Positions 49,160-60,740 of a stretch of DNA of 64,000 bases are shown here, in pieces; the first letter of the stretch is position 1, and every line of letters starts with the position of its first letter. The stretch comes from Stropharia rugosoannulata (taxonomy: Eukaryota > Basidiomycota > Agaricomycetes > Agaricales > Strophariaceae), in assembly GCA_028532985.1 (NCBI GenBank), contig JANCIK010000010.1, forward strand, positions 2,294,001-2,358,000. Reading direction: 5' to 3'. Position numbers and translations under genes: made by a program. The notes beneath the pieces were generated by a model that was not told the DNA's origin, ran no database searches, and saw only the letters and a program-made list of their open reading frames with translations.

Positions 49160-50050
49160 CTACCAAGTCTGCCTCCGTGTTGCGGACCGCACTAAATCTG
49201 CCCCATTTAATGGGTTGGTAATAATAGCAACATGCGCAATCCAAGATGAGTTCATTGCGCCCATTAAAACCACCCAGGATACCGCAACAATAGTCACGAT
49301 TTTCGCAACCCCAAGTGTATTCTCGGTGCCATACCAGCAGAACGTGATAATAGACACAATCGTGCAATAAATGCCATAGCAAACGAAACACTGTGCTACA
49401 TGTAGAGCAGTCATCAGACTACGAAAATCATTGTTAAGCGTAATAAACTACTCGCCTAACATGGCGGATGCAGAGAGTTTTCTGAATAACTTGTCGTATT
49501 TCTGCTTCAGCTCGTGTGTATCTATAGTTGTCGTAGCATTCTCTGGGACTCTTGGAAGGGGCGGAATATGCCTCGAGCGCTTTAAATTGGCACGATCGCG
49601 GTGAAGTTGGTAGAGTATTCGTGTGATATCGTTGTTCGCTATAAATGCCAAACCAGCTGCGATAATGTTGGATATCAAGCCCAAATAGGCGATGATGAGC
49701 ACCGCTTCTTGTCCAACAGCACTTGCTGTCAAGAATTTTGGATCGCCCTTGAAAATAGCTATCATCTGCGCAGATATTGCCCCCAAGAGGCTCGCCACCG
49801 TAGGAACGCCCGAAAGGTTTGAGGAAATTTGTTGTAATACTTGGTCGCTGTCTGAAAGGATGTCGTCGACCGAGCCGTCGATGACATGGGGCCTGCGACG
49901 ATCTGGAATATTAAGTATCATTTAGTGCAAGTTTGTGCTACATTTCTTGATGTACACACCGATAATGTCTGCTAGGGTGTATGAGTATGCATCACGTAAG
50001 GATTGCAGACTGGTGGGAAGCTTCGACAGAGAGAAATAGCACTTGGCCAT
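49160..50050 (-). CDS. small membrane protein, unassigned family (intact copy)
   Basis: Exons (minus) 49960-50050, 49456-49902 and 49160-49395; 257 residues. A short N-terminal helix (LQSLRDAYSYTLADI) precedes an acidic segment (GSVDDILSDSDQVLQQ). Four hydrophobic helices follow: VASLLGAISAQMIAIF, AVLIIAYLGLISNIIAAGLAFI, and after a charged loop CYGIYCTIVSIITFCWYG and VAKIVTIVAVSWVVLMG. The loop between the pairs is Lys/Arg-rich (HELKQKYDKLFRKL). I know no function. Exon 2 ends with a GC donor (GCGAGT). Two damaged relatives flank it at 48.2 and 51.3-52.1 kb. Confidence 0.7.
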
Positions 50051-50689
50051 TGTACAGTTGTTCTCCTACACCAGTCTTGCCTGCTTTATAGTGTTCGAGC
50101 AAGCAGACTTGCATTAGCGCCCAACTAGCGCCCGTGCATGCTCGGATCCAATAGTAGAGATCCTGTGAGATCAAGATAAATTTAGATGAGAGGAAGAAGT
50201 ACTCTTTCATTCGTAGTTGACGGCAATGCGAGAAGGGCAAGGTCTTCCTCATGTTTAGATGCACGTACTGTATACCCGCAGTCAATGATCTATCAGGTCA
50301 ATGTCAGTTCAAAACATAGAACCGCACTATATGAGGCTGGTTCATGTGTATCGTATGACTGACCCAATCTAATGAACATTCATCAAGTTGACCATGCCCT
50401 CAGAAGTATCGAATCAATGACCTGGGTGGTCACCTATCCAGAGTCGTAGCATGGGAGGTTGCTCAGCTGCCGTTTGAGAGGCGCGAAAGTGTAGGTGGCG
50501 CAGGCGCAGTATGAACCCAAGCTCTTTGACTCTACATGCTGGGGGAGAAGGTTTTCATCGATCAAAACGAGTCTGAAGCGAAGTCAGAGTGTCGGATAAA
50601 AGGTGGACTTGAAACACTCACCACATGTATGAGCTGTATTGAATGGTAGAACAGGCTAACAGCATCGCGTCATTATCAGAATAGAAGAG

Positions 50690-51090
50690 TAACATGGATT
50701 TATACATATATAACACAACCTCGAAGGCAAGGAAAGGAGGTAATTATGTTATCACCATCGATGAAGGAAAAGAGAATGCGGGGAGAGGAGTGAGGGTCCG
50801 TTTGTGGGGATTGCGTAAATGCGAACGTGAGTCCGTGGGACGCGTTAAACACGCGCCAGTCGCAGCCGATCACATCGAGGTATGGGCGCGTATGGGTTGG
50901 CGCTTGCGATGCGCACTACGGCTGCGGTGAGTGGATCCAGTCTCCAGGGCTGGTGAGGGCGTGGAGCTGGGTGGCACAGACGGTTTGAGTGGTTGAATGA
51001 GATGAGACATCTAAATAGGGCGGGGAACCGTAGATGCAATATAATAAAGGATCATGACTCGGAATTCCGAAATCAATCATCGAACCGAGG
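50690..51090 (-). pseudogene. decayed copy of the C-terminal part of the SAP-domain membrane gene
   Basis: Reverse complement aligns with 53220-53780, including the coding stretch for the LPALFGCLISFN helix and the DPLTAA and WRVFNAS motifs of the gene at 53344-54690, but with many frameshifts and stops. It is part of the local tandem duplication. Confidence 0.7.
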
Positions 51091-51257
51091 AGCTTGCGAG
51101 AGGCGAGCCGCAAGTCTATCCAACCGCGCTATCATATCGTTCTGACGCGCTTCATTTAAACGCTTGCGCTTCTGAGATGTCATGTAGTTATGTAGCTGAC
51201 TGGGTAGAATGGGGTGGTTGAATAATCGCAAACTTGCGCAACCGGCAACTCAATCAC

Positions 51258-52077
51258 TTACATTGATATGACAATAAAGGCGAAGCCGGTCCCCACAACT
51301 ATAGTCACTACCTTTGCAACCCCGAGTTTCTTCTCAGTGCCGTACCAGCAGAATGTAATGATGCACACAATCGTGAGATAGACGCCATAGACAACGATGA
51401 CCCCCGCTATATGCAATAATTAGACCAACGTTAGACCGTAAGAACATCCAGAGTTGATCCAGAGAGTTGAACCACTTACCGATTGTAGACCCTATACAAA
51501 GTTTTGCGATCAATTGATCGTACTTATTTTTTCCTCAGCTTGACCGTGTCTACCGGCTCCTGAACAGTTGAAGGTCCCGACATTTGTTCTAGTGATTCCC
51601 ATTTGACGCGATCTGTACTAAGTTTATATCGTATCTTCGCACTAAAGTTGCTCGCCAGGAACGCCATACTTGCTGCACAAATATTGGCAATCAAGCTCAA
51701 GTAGACGATGGCCAGTACCGCTTCTTGTCCAACAGAGCTTCCTTGCAAGAATATTGGATCGCTCTTGAATATGACTATCATCTGAGCAGATACAGCCCCC
51801 AGGATGGAGGCCACCAGAGGAATTCCTGAAATATTTGAGGCCGTTAATTCCAGCAGATGATCGCATTCTGAAATTATGTCGGCAGCCGAGCCATCTTTCA
51901 AATGGTGTATGTCAAAGCAAGCATCTGGGATGACATATATATTAGTACAGGTTTATAATATCATTCGATGCACGAACCCATTATTTCTACGTAGAGCCAT
52001 ATTTGCAAATCTAGTAAAGCTTGCAGGGGATTCTGGGATTTTGGGGTCAATGGAGAAGAGGGGGGGCTAACAGACAT
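51258..52077 (-). pseudogene. small membrane-protein family copy with one frameshift
   Basis: Exons (minus) 51978-52077, 51480-51924 and 51258-51406 line up with the intact gene at 49160-50050: KDGSAADIISECDHLLELTASNISGIPLVASILGAVSAQMIVIF, SVGQEAVLAIVYLSLIANI, VYLTIVCIITFCWYG and GVAKVVTIVV. Near 51524-51535 the frame is broken by a net 1-nt gain in an A-rich run, giving a stop at 51524. All splice sites are intact, so this is either a young pseudogene or a sequencing error in the homopolymer. The C-terminus is shorter than in the intact copy. Confidence 0.65.
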
Positions 52078-53343
52078 TGTGAGTACAGATGTTGCTATCT
52101 GAGTCGACACGACATGCACACCAGTCTTGGCATTCTTTATAGTACTCGTCAGGCGGGTATTTTTGCACAAGCGCCCAACGAGCGCCTATGGCAGTCCGAT
52201 AACAAACATAATATCAGGGCTTGCTTCTGCGTGGTTGAGACAAGAAGTTCAGATGAGATGAAGGAGAAAATTTCACCCGCGATCCAGGGCATGTGGAAGA
52301 CCACATGTTCAGACCACGCAAACTACATGCGAAGTCCCTGATTTATTAGGCTAGAGTCGTTTCAAAAATAGAGCTTCAGTAGACATTTTGAAATGCCCGC
52401 TTGTCGAGGGAGCCGCTCAAGTTTCGTAGCGTGTACTTGGACCCAATTTCATCACCCACCACTGGGATTCGAACCCGGACTTATGCGTATTAGCCGACTG
52501 GCACACCTCTGTAAAGAGTCACCAAGTTAATCATACCGTCAGAAGTACCGAATTAAATTGGGTGGGTATTCACCAATTCCTGGCAATCTAAATGGATGTA
52601 CGGACTACCTAGGTGTAGTCGGAGAGTGAAAAGCTTGTTCACGGGAACGGTGCTGGTATTTCCTAATATCAGTAATAGGGTTTAATAGATGAAGCTTGAA
52701 GAGAGTAGATTTTGTAATTCATCGATCGGCGATTACAAGTCTGAAGCAGAGACTAATTGATGGATAATCGATAAAAGGTGGACTTGAAACACTCACAGCA
52801 TATATATATATGATAAGTATTGAATGATTATACATCGCTGTGGTCGCTGTTCGCGATGGACGATGGTTGCGTGACAGGTGAGGCCATAGACTTGATCTTC
52901 ATCATGATATAGGTATGCACGTCAAAGGCCCGGCGTAACTTGTGCGTCTGTCATCATGTCGAGTCACCACAGCCAACAATAAAATACAAGTAGAGGCGTA
53001 CAAGGCTGCAGAGTGCAGAATATCATATTGATACATACACTTGTGTATTAGTCGCGAAAAAAAGAAAAATATGTCGGAAGATAAAAAGAAATAAGTAACC
53101 AAGAAACATGAAAAGGGCACAGCCGGTACTGGCACAGCGAACGAAAAGCGTCATTACTACGGAACCAAGAGATAGATCGTCATCGCGTCATCATCAAAAA
53201 AGAAGACAGACAAACACACGGAAATATACTGGAAATACACATGTAACACAACCGCGAAAGCAAGGAAAGCAGGCAATAATGTTATCACGACCGACGAAGG
53301 AAAAGAGAAGGCGGGGCGAGGCACGTTTAATTGGATTAATTAA
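52078..53343. repeat. duplicated intergenic DNA
   Basis: Segments repeat DNA upstream of the 49-kb copy: the 26-mer at 52771-52796 is identical to 50596-50621, and weaker matches surround both. Contains the tRNA-like relic at 52455-52520. No supported gene. Confidence 0.5.
52455..52520 (-). pseudogene. tRNA-derived relic (3' half)
   Basis: The minus strand shows a T-arm-like hairpin with TTCGAAT loop and a GGTGGGTG acceptor-like 3' strand, but no matching 5' acceptor strand and a poor D arm. Likely a tRNA pseudogene or a piece of a tRNA-derived SINE. Confidence 0.3.
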
Positions 53344-54690
53344 TTAGTCGACCTCGCGGTCGGCGTCCTCTGCGGACATGAGAGCGGCGCGGGCCGGCGT
53401 AGGTTCGCGATCGTCGCTGCTATGTGTGGGTACGAGCTGCTGCTCGCGCGAGGCGGCCTTGGCTGCTGCCACTGGCGCGGTGCTGATGAGCTCTGCAAAA
53501 GCGAAAGCGAGTCCGAGGGAAGCGTTAAACACGCGCCATTCGCGGCCAACGACGTCGAGGTGGATGACGTTAAAGTACCTGCCCACGGGCGTATATGGGT
53601 AGGCGACAGCGCTTGCGACGCGCACGATGGCCGCTGTGAGCGGATCCAATGGGGTCGCTAGGGCGGGTGAGGGCGCGGAGCCGTCTTTGGGCGGCGCAGG
53701 CGATTTGAGTGCCGGGTTGAATGAGATGAGACATCCAAATAGGGCGGGGAGGATCAAGCCGGGGATTGCCCAGTGAATGAGCACTTGCCAAAACGCCGGC
53801 GTCACGATTGTGTTTGCTGGAGCATAGGTAAGACCGAACTTTGCAGTCGATGTAACTGGGATCTTTGCGAGTATGTAGTCAGTATGGATGGAAAGTGGGT
53901 AGGTTTCAGAAACCTACTTGGACCGTTTTCCACGGTACAGTTGCAGTGAGGATGTAGAGGAGCTCTGCGCATACTGTGAGCGACCAGATATTCTGCGAAT
54001 TAGAGAGGAACTAGGAGGAATGAGATACGGATGGTAAGCAAGCGGCAGTGAACCTACGCCGCGCAGGGCAATGAGCAGCTCATTGCTGTTCTGTAGTATT
54101 TGCTGATGTTGCTGGTGCACCTGGTGCTGCACGACGGCTTTGACCTCGGAGGGCTTGGGCAGATGCTCGATGATGCTCTTCGCAGGGCTCGGGGGGAGCG
54201 GCGGGAGGCTGCTGGGGGTCGGCACATCTACCTGGCGAGGAGATTGCGTTGGGGTGCTCGATGCCGGGGAGAAAGGCTGCTTGAGGAACATGGAGACGTC
54301 GCGCATGTCCTTGGCGGGGGTGGCCTCGGCCACTGCGTCAAGCGCGGCGACGCTGCGGCGGCCTATGGATCGTGGCTTGTGGTCGTCCGAGTCTGGCGCA
54401 AAGCGACTGATTATCGCGTCAGGAGAGTATCAGATATGAGATAAGTATGTGTCATACGACGATGGGGGCGCGCTGGGCTGCGGCTGGACGCTGCGTTTCC
54501 TGCGGCCGAAGAGACCAGTGAAGGTGGGGTCGTCCTCGAGATCATCCTGGTGAGCATCGAGATGCTTCTTGATGCGAGCCTGGATCTCGTCCTTGGTGCC
54601 CTGGTCACTGAGGCGTAGAGCGACGGCGATTTCTTGGAGCTCTGATTTCTTTTTTGGCTGGAGGGCACCGGCGTAGGCGACGGGAGGCAT
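53344..54690 (-). CDS. SAP-domain protein with membrane helices
   Basis: Exons (minus) 54458-54690, 54058-54406, 53918-53992 and 53344-53862; 391 residues. The first 50 residues form a SAP/HeH-type helix-extended-loop-helix motif (KKKSELQEIAVALRLSDQGTKDEIQARIKKHL). A basic patch (GRRKRS) and a Ser/Pro-rich linker follow. The second half is hydrophobic: WSLTVCAELLYILTATVPW, FWQVLIHWAIPGLILPALFGCLISFN, PLTAAIVRVASAVAYP and LGLAFAFAELIS. DNA-binding SAP/HeH motifs joined to membrane helices occur in inner nuclear membrane proteins such as Src1/Heh1, which suggests, but does not prove, a nuclear-envelope location. It shares a 241-bp divergent promoter with the next gene. A decayed partial copy lies at 50.7-51.1 kb. 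Confidence 0.8.
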
Positions 54691-54931
54691 GACGGGCGGA
54701 GGAGAGAAGGAGTAAACAGAATCGGCGCGTGTGTTGTTGTCTGTTGACGTGTATGCACGTGATGCATGTCCCGAGGGAGCGGAACGTGATGGTCGTCGCT
54801 GATATGCCACTCGTCGGCGTCGTCGTCGTGATGGTCCTATAATAGTCCTTTGTCCACCGACCGCTCCCACACTCCCTTCCCTTCCTTCCTTCATCTTCGC
54901 TCTTTTCTTTTGGTCTCTGGCAGGCCCTGCA

Positions 54932-55602
54932 ATGTTTTCGTCTATGCTTCTGCTCGCTTTCTTCTCCTTGTTTGCCGGCCAAGGTCCGAGCTCCGTTCTC
55001 TCTTGCGCCGGCGCAGTTTCTGACCCGTCGTTTAGCGCTGGCCCAGACCTTCAACATTACCTTCAACAGTGTTAATCTGACCTCCACGGACCTTCTTACG
55101 GGGATCCCGACCGACAGCACAGTCGGTGCGGCTGTGAGTGGCATGTTCTAATTTCGTGGAGCGGTCTGATCCCTATTTTGCAGTGTGCCAGTAACATCAC
55201 TGCTTTGCAGAACCTGATCACAGCCTGCGGAACCACCAATGCCACCTGCCTCTGCAGTGCACAGACGGTCACCGCCTTCTACGACGCCGAGACCTGCATG
55301 TTCTTCAACCTGATCGCGACAAACAAGAAGGCGCCGGTACCCATTGCTGGATCCAACGTTCTTGTTGGAGGTAGATGTTTCCATTTGCAAAGATAAACAG
55401 CCGCTGACTGCTCGTAGCGTACGCCGCGGCCTGTGCTCAAAGCAACTTTACGGTCCCTGCCGCGCAGAGTGCGCTGGTGCTCCCGCCGGACTGGGAGGGC
55501 CCACATGTTTCCGTGCTGTCGACGGGGCCAACGGTAATAGTAGTGTTGATAGGAGCAGCTCTCGGGTTTTCTTCGTTGTACATCCTGAGTAATCTCGAGT
55601 AG
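54932..55602 (+). CDS. small secreted or membrane-anchored Cys-rich protein
   Basis: Best model: 54932-54994, 55047-55133, 55184-55370 and 55418-55602; 173 residues. A strong signal peptide (MFSSMLLLAFFSLFAGQ) is followed by an N-glycosylated domain (NITF, NLTST, NITAL, NATC) with six or more Cys (CASN, ACGTTNATCLC, ETCMFF, AAACAQ). Near the C-terminus one hydrophobic helix (VIVVLIGAALGFSSLYIL) could be a membrane anchor. Exon 1 to 2 joining is uncertain: the only splice that keeps the frame uses a weak GTTCTC donor. I do not recognise the family. Surface location is inferred from signal and anchor. Confidence 0.6.
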
Positions 55603-55729
55603 ATAGACCGTAGACGGTAGCGCTAGACGTTGCAGATGAATGAAGATGTTCCCACGTGTTAAAATTGAAAGCCCGCCGGGTGTTATGTGGCAAAATGATG
55701 AGTGCTGCACCTCCTCCTCATCCTCCACC

Positions 55730-58700
55730 ATGTCCTCCTACAAATCTGCAATTCGCGCTCAGTCAACGCAAGATCCCTCGGGCCCCACCAAGTACAAGGC
55801 CGAGGCTCGCCAACTCCAAGAACTCTTCCCCACCTGGTCAAACGACGGTGTGTTCCCCCCGCTTTGCCTCCACGCGACCCGTCCTCATCTTTTTTTCAGA
55901 CCTGCTTTTCGTCCTCAACGACGTCAACGGCGATGTACAACTAGCTGCCACGAAGATCAGTGACGGTGCGCTTTTCTCTCCCTTTCTGCCTGCTTTTTCA
56001 TCTTAATCTGGCCTCCATTCAAGGCACCGTCGAACGCTGGGGAGAGGTGTCGCGCAAAAAGGACAAAAAGGCGCCGGCCCCGACCAAGGCTCCTGCTGCC
56101 GGCCGTGGCGACTCGCGTGGCTCACGCGGTGGACGAGGAGGGCGCGGTGGCCCTGGCCGCGGTGGTGCTGTTGCACGAGGCCGCGGGGAACCACCAAGGG
56201 GTGCTGCAAACGGCCATGCCACGAATGGTGTCTCCTCGGATGCTAAGCCTGCTGCAGACGAGCCTCACCACGAGCCTGCTCCCACCCACACCGACGACGC
56301 GCCGTCGACTGCCTCGGTTTCTACCACCACAGCCACGCCTGCTGCACCCGCCCCCGTTACAGAACTGAATGGCTCAATCCCCCCCTCCCACGTCACAAAG
56401 CAACCCGCTTCAAAACCTGCTACCTCACAGAAATCTTGGGCCCAAATTGCTCGGTATGTTCTTATTCCTATATTTTGCCTTAAATTTTTGGGGCTGATCG
56501 GTGTTGCACAGCCCCCAAGAGAAACCCGCTCCCCCACCTCCTGCCCCAGCCCCCGCCCCCACACACCAACCTCAACCCACACCCCAACCCATTCCAGCTG
56601 CAGTGGTGCAGGTGCCCGCGGCTCCGGAACCCGAGACACTCTCAGAAGTTCACGAAAATGGTTGGGAGGAACCCACTACCGTCGAGGCGCCCACGTGGGA
56701 CGAGCCCCCCACAAAACAGGAACCTGTTGTCGCCGAACCATGGCCTCCGTCAGCAGTGCCCGAGGCAGAGCCCGAGCCCACTTCCGTCGCCCCGGAGACG
56801 GTCGAAGTCGTTGAGGAGCCGCCGGTCGTACCCGAGGAGCCCAAGTCAGAGCCCAAGCCCGTCGAGCCTACACCAGCGCCTGCCGCGCCTACGCCTACCC
56901 TCGTTGCCCAGGCCGCAGCTGCAACCCCTTCACCTAAGCTGACCACAAGAGCAGCCGCTGGCTCACATAGGCAGTCGAGATACAAGATTCCTGACCAGCC
57001 AGTTACCCTTCCCATTTCATTTGGTTCGGGGCTCGAGAAGGTCGGGATGCAGTTTGGAAGCTTAAGCCTATCAGGAGATGGGTCAGTTGTCGTTTCAGAG
57101 CCTGAGGCACCCGAGCCAGCTCCTGCTGCTGAGCCCGAAGAGCCCCCCAAGGCACCTGAGCCTGTCGCTGCCCCTCCTCCTGCTACCGCCCCTGCCGCCT
57201 CTACGTCATTGACTTCAGTATTCCAACAGCAACAACAGACAACCCCTCCTGCTCAAAACTTGGCTCCTCCTCAAACGCACCATGCTCTTCCTACTTCAAT
57301 CTCCCAACCATCCACCTCACCCCTGCAACAATTTGCTCAGCAGCAGCAGCAGCAGCAGCAATCGCTGAATAACAACACCCCTACTCACCAAACCCACCAT
57401 CAACCCCCTCACATTCAACAACAACAACAGCCCCAACAACAATCGCAACCGCCCCAGACCCAACATATCCCACACCTCCCTCAACAGGTGCAACAAAACC
57501 ACACTTCGCACCACGCATACACTCAACATGGTCTGCCCACACATATTGACCCTGCCGCCCAGCAGGCTCAGGCTCCAGTGCAGCAACAGCAGCAACAGAG
57601 TGCAACACACTCTAACTACTTCCGCCAGGCCGACGGAGCTGCCTCTGCGCCCTACTTCCACACACCTACCCCTCCTGCCACTCAGCCCCAGGAGAGCCCT
57701 TATGGCGCATTCGGCCAGCTTGGCGGCCAGGCTGCTCATCAACAAGCATCGCACCTCGGAGGATTTGGGGCGTCGGATTACGGGTATACTGAGACTGGGG
57801 GCCGCGTGAGTCGAATAAACTCTTTGCTTTTATATCTAAATTCTAATGATATTTTTGGGCTGACAGGGCTTCTACGACCAGTACAACCAACCGTCGGCTT
57901 TCGGTGGACGGAATCACGACGATATCAAGGGCCTTCCCGGATCGCAGCAACCTGCTCCTGCGGGTCTGACTCCGTCTACCGCTCAAGCTGCGCAGCAGCA
58001 CAACTCACAGGCCGCGAACCAACCGCAACCTACTGCTGGACAAGGTCCTCAACAGAACTACCCTCCTCCCCCTGTTCCCTACTACTACACCCACGCTTAT
58101 CCCCAGAACCAGTACTACGGCACCCCATACAGCTCCGGCTATGTCCCGCAGCCGTTTGTTAAGTACCCCACGATGTTCCAACCCGGACCGCCCGGACCTG
58201 GCGCTGCATCGAACCCAGCTGCCCCCAAGCAGTCTGCGGGTAACGTTGGCGTTGGCGGCCAACCGCAGAGCAACCCCTACTCTCAGCTCTACCAGCAGGC
58301 GGCCTATGATGACTACCAGCACCACCCGCAACACGCGCATCAGCACCAGCACACCCACAGCCTTGGCCTTGCCCAGGGCGGTGCGGGCGGCGGAGCTGGA
58401 GACTACGGCAAGCAGCTGTATGGCGGCGCGCAGGGCGGCATGCAGGGATTTATGGGGCTCGGCCAGGGCGCTGGTGGCGCGACGGGTCCGGCCTCGGGTG
58501 CGGGCCCTAGGAGTGCTGCCTCGCCCGAGGCGGCTTACAAGCCGTATGCATCCAAGGATGTTGCTGGAGCGTCTGGGCGTGGAGCACCCGTGCAGCAGGG
58601 ACAGGGTCAGCCACAAGGCCAGAACCAAGGCCCCGCAGGTCAAGGCCCGCAGGGACAGAGCTTCTACGGCAATAGGTTTGGAAGCGGTGTAGGCGGTGCT

Positions 58701-58838
58701 GGGTCTGGCGGTGTTGGTGTTGGCGGGGGACCCCAGCAGCACCAGCAGGGTGGCCCGCATCTTGGATACCCACAGGGCGGCAACGAGCCAAGCTTCTATG
58801 GATACCAACCCAGGCAGCAGCAGGGTTACTGGCAGTGA
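55730..58838 (+). CDS. DEF1: Def1-like CUE-domain protein (RNA polymerase II degradation factor)
   Basis: Exons 55730-55847, 55900-55965, 56024-56453, 56512-57805 and 57867-58838; 959 residues. An N-terminal CUE domain (LQELFPTWSNDDLLFVLNDVNGDVQLAATKISDG) binds ubiquitin. It is followed by TVERWGEVSRKKDKK, an RGG-rich stretch, and a long Pro/Ala/Glu-rich segment with SQKSWAQIARP. Then comes the conserved block LPISFGSGLEKVGMQFGSLSL and a very Gln-rich, probably disordered C-terminal half. In yeast, Def1 is cleaved and helps to ubiquitinate stalled RNA polymerase II. The order CUE, PSF-like block and Q-rich tail matches Def1. A CAG-based polyQ run lies at 57338-57361. Confidence 0.9.
57338..57361 (+). 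repeat. CAG microsatellite coding polyglutamine
   Basis: Seven CAG codons then CAA inside DEF1, in a region with many further CAA/CAG codons. Length variation between strains is likely. Confidence 0.9.
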
Positions 58839-59350
58839 GCGGGCTGGTCTGGTGAGGTTGTAATGACCGTTCTCCTTGCATGATTTCTCCATCGCTTTTG
58901 CTTTTCATTTTTCTTTCTCGCGTGTTATTTCTCTTTCCCTTCTTTCGTTGCTTCCTTTTTCTGATATGCCCGGCTTCCATTCTGCCCTCTCCACTCACGC
59001 TTCACTCTTCATGGTCCATCTCTAATATCGTACACTCGAATGCATCTATATCTCAGTCCTCGTCTACTTGTACGTACATATGCAAATGCAATCCAGAGCT
59101 TTGATCAATACATATGGGGCTTCATTGTTGTATACTTACTTTCGAGTTGAATTCATTGCATGAATGCAACATAAATGTATTGGATGGTGTAATGTCGTTT
59201 AAATGAAAATTGTCTGTGTACAGTTACCTACTGTTACTATCAGGTAAATAGGGGTTGTAGCACGCGATTGGCTTGATAAAGTGCATGCCTCTCATGCCAC
59301 TTGACCAGCGCACCTGACTTGTAAGGTTCTGTACCATACAGACTTCAAGA
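58839..59350. other. intergenic, no gene called
   Basis: 3' flank of DEF1 (T-rich) and promoter of HRI1. Nothing else was seen. Confidence 0.4.
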
Positions 59351-60123
59351 ATGTCCTCATTATCCTCTGTTGCTATCCGATTGTCGATACGCTGGTTGCC
59401 TGGCGCAGCGAGCGAGCCAACCGATACACTCGTGCTTACGGGTGGAAAAACGGGCGTGTTTCTGGATGTACGATTCTTGAAGGGGCAGTCAGAGCTAGAT
59501 TGGGCATTTGCGGGATACAGGCAGATCTGTGAGTATTTTTGCGTGCTCCTGTGGTTAGGGATTTATTTCGCTATTGGCTAGTACCCGATCAGACAGTAAA
59601 GTTTGAGCACCATATCGACTCCAGGACGTTGGTTAGTGCAATTCAAATAAAATATGAGCTGATGATGACGCTGATGGTATTTGCTTCGAATTCTATACAG
59701 AAGGCTGCGGATGTGATCGATGTCGGGCATAATACTGTCCTTGACGGCGGCGAGACGCTGGAGGTCGGGGAGATGGTCAACCCGGATACGGGGCGCATGA
59801 CCGCGTATGAGGAGATCTGGGATGATAAGCGGATTGTGCACCCCCATCTGGACGGTGGTGTGGTTTTCGCTGCGAATAGGGCGCGCACAGCGTGGCGCGC
59901 GCGCGTGGGTGAGTGGCAGCTGGCTTTGGGTAGGCGCGAGGATGGGGTTTTTTGGGCCTGGCAGGCGGAGTGGATCGATGAGAAATGGAGCATATATCGA
60001 GCTACTGGAAGTAGTGGAGAGTATGCAAAGGTCTTGCCTGTGTCTGGTGAGAGTTGGAGAGAAGGAGAGAGTGTACACTGGGATGGGGACTTGTGGGACG
60101 TGCTTGAGCGAGATGGGAAGTGA
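59351..60123 (+). CDS. HRI1: Hri1-family protein
   Basis: Exons 59351-59528, 59597-59631 and 59701-60123; 211 residues. The N-terminus reads ISIRWLPGAASEPTDTLVLTGG... (as SIRWLPG, EPTDTLVL), then VFLDVRFLKG and LDWAFAGYRQ. The second half has EVGEMVNPDTGRMTAYEEIW and VGEWQLALGRREDGVFWAWQAEW. This paired pattern fits the Hri1 family of lipocalin-like beta barrels. Yeast Hri1 is a non-essential cytosolic and nuclear protein of unclear role, reported to interact with the Sec61/Hrr25-linked machinery. The family call is from motif memory. Confidence 0.75.
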
Positions 60124-60740
60124 GCATAAATAGTAAGAGGTGTTTTAAATAAAAATCTAGCTTATAGGCATATAAATGCGTAATACTAAGGCTTGGTTAA
60201 ATCCTCCAGAGAAAGATCTAGCTACCATATGAAAACTTGCAACAAGCGTTGGAAATAAGCAAGTATCTTTTGAAAGACTGAAACGGACTGAGCTGACTCC
60301 ATTGATTTGCCATCGACGCCTTCAAGTTCAGCTATATAACAGAAATTGACCTCTAAATAAGAAGTAAAAGCAGCTGTATATAATTATTTTTCTATCTCCA
60401 GTCTTTCTCTAAGCTGCCAATGCGAGTAGTTGACCGAGTCGACAGTGATTATTTCATTAAGCGCCCGTCCGAGACCCTCCGGGCCGGATAAGGCACATGT
60501 GATGGTCAGGCGGCCCGTGATTTTACTTAGATTGGTTCTGCTGCGATTGCCCGTCTCCTGCTCTCAATTCCCTTCTTTACTATTATGGATTGTTCTTGTC
60601 AGGTGATAAATCACAAAGGACGCGTTACCCCTTCTCCTTTATCTTCCTCGATCTCCCACCTCAGTCGTTATCTCCAGTTTTTGCCACCCGGCGGCTAGTA
60701 CAGTCTACTACATTTCTGTCAAGTCTATACCTCGGATAGT
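60124..60740. other. intergenic, no gene called
   Basis: Promoter region of the GH3 gene. No coding sequence or repeat recognised. Confidence 0.4.

Noticed and set aside
58005..58892. 295-codon minus-strand open frame
   Set aside because: Antisense to the low-complexity Gly/Gln-rich end of DEF1.
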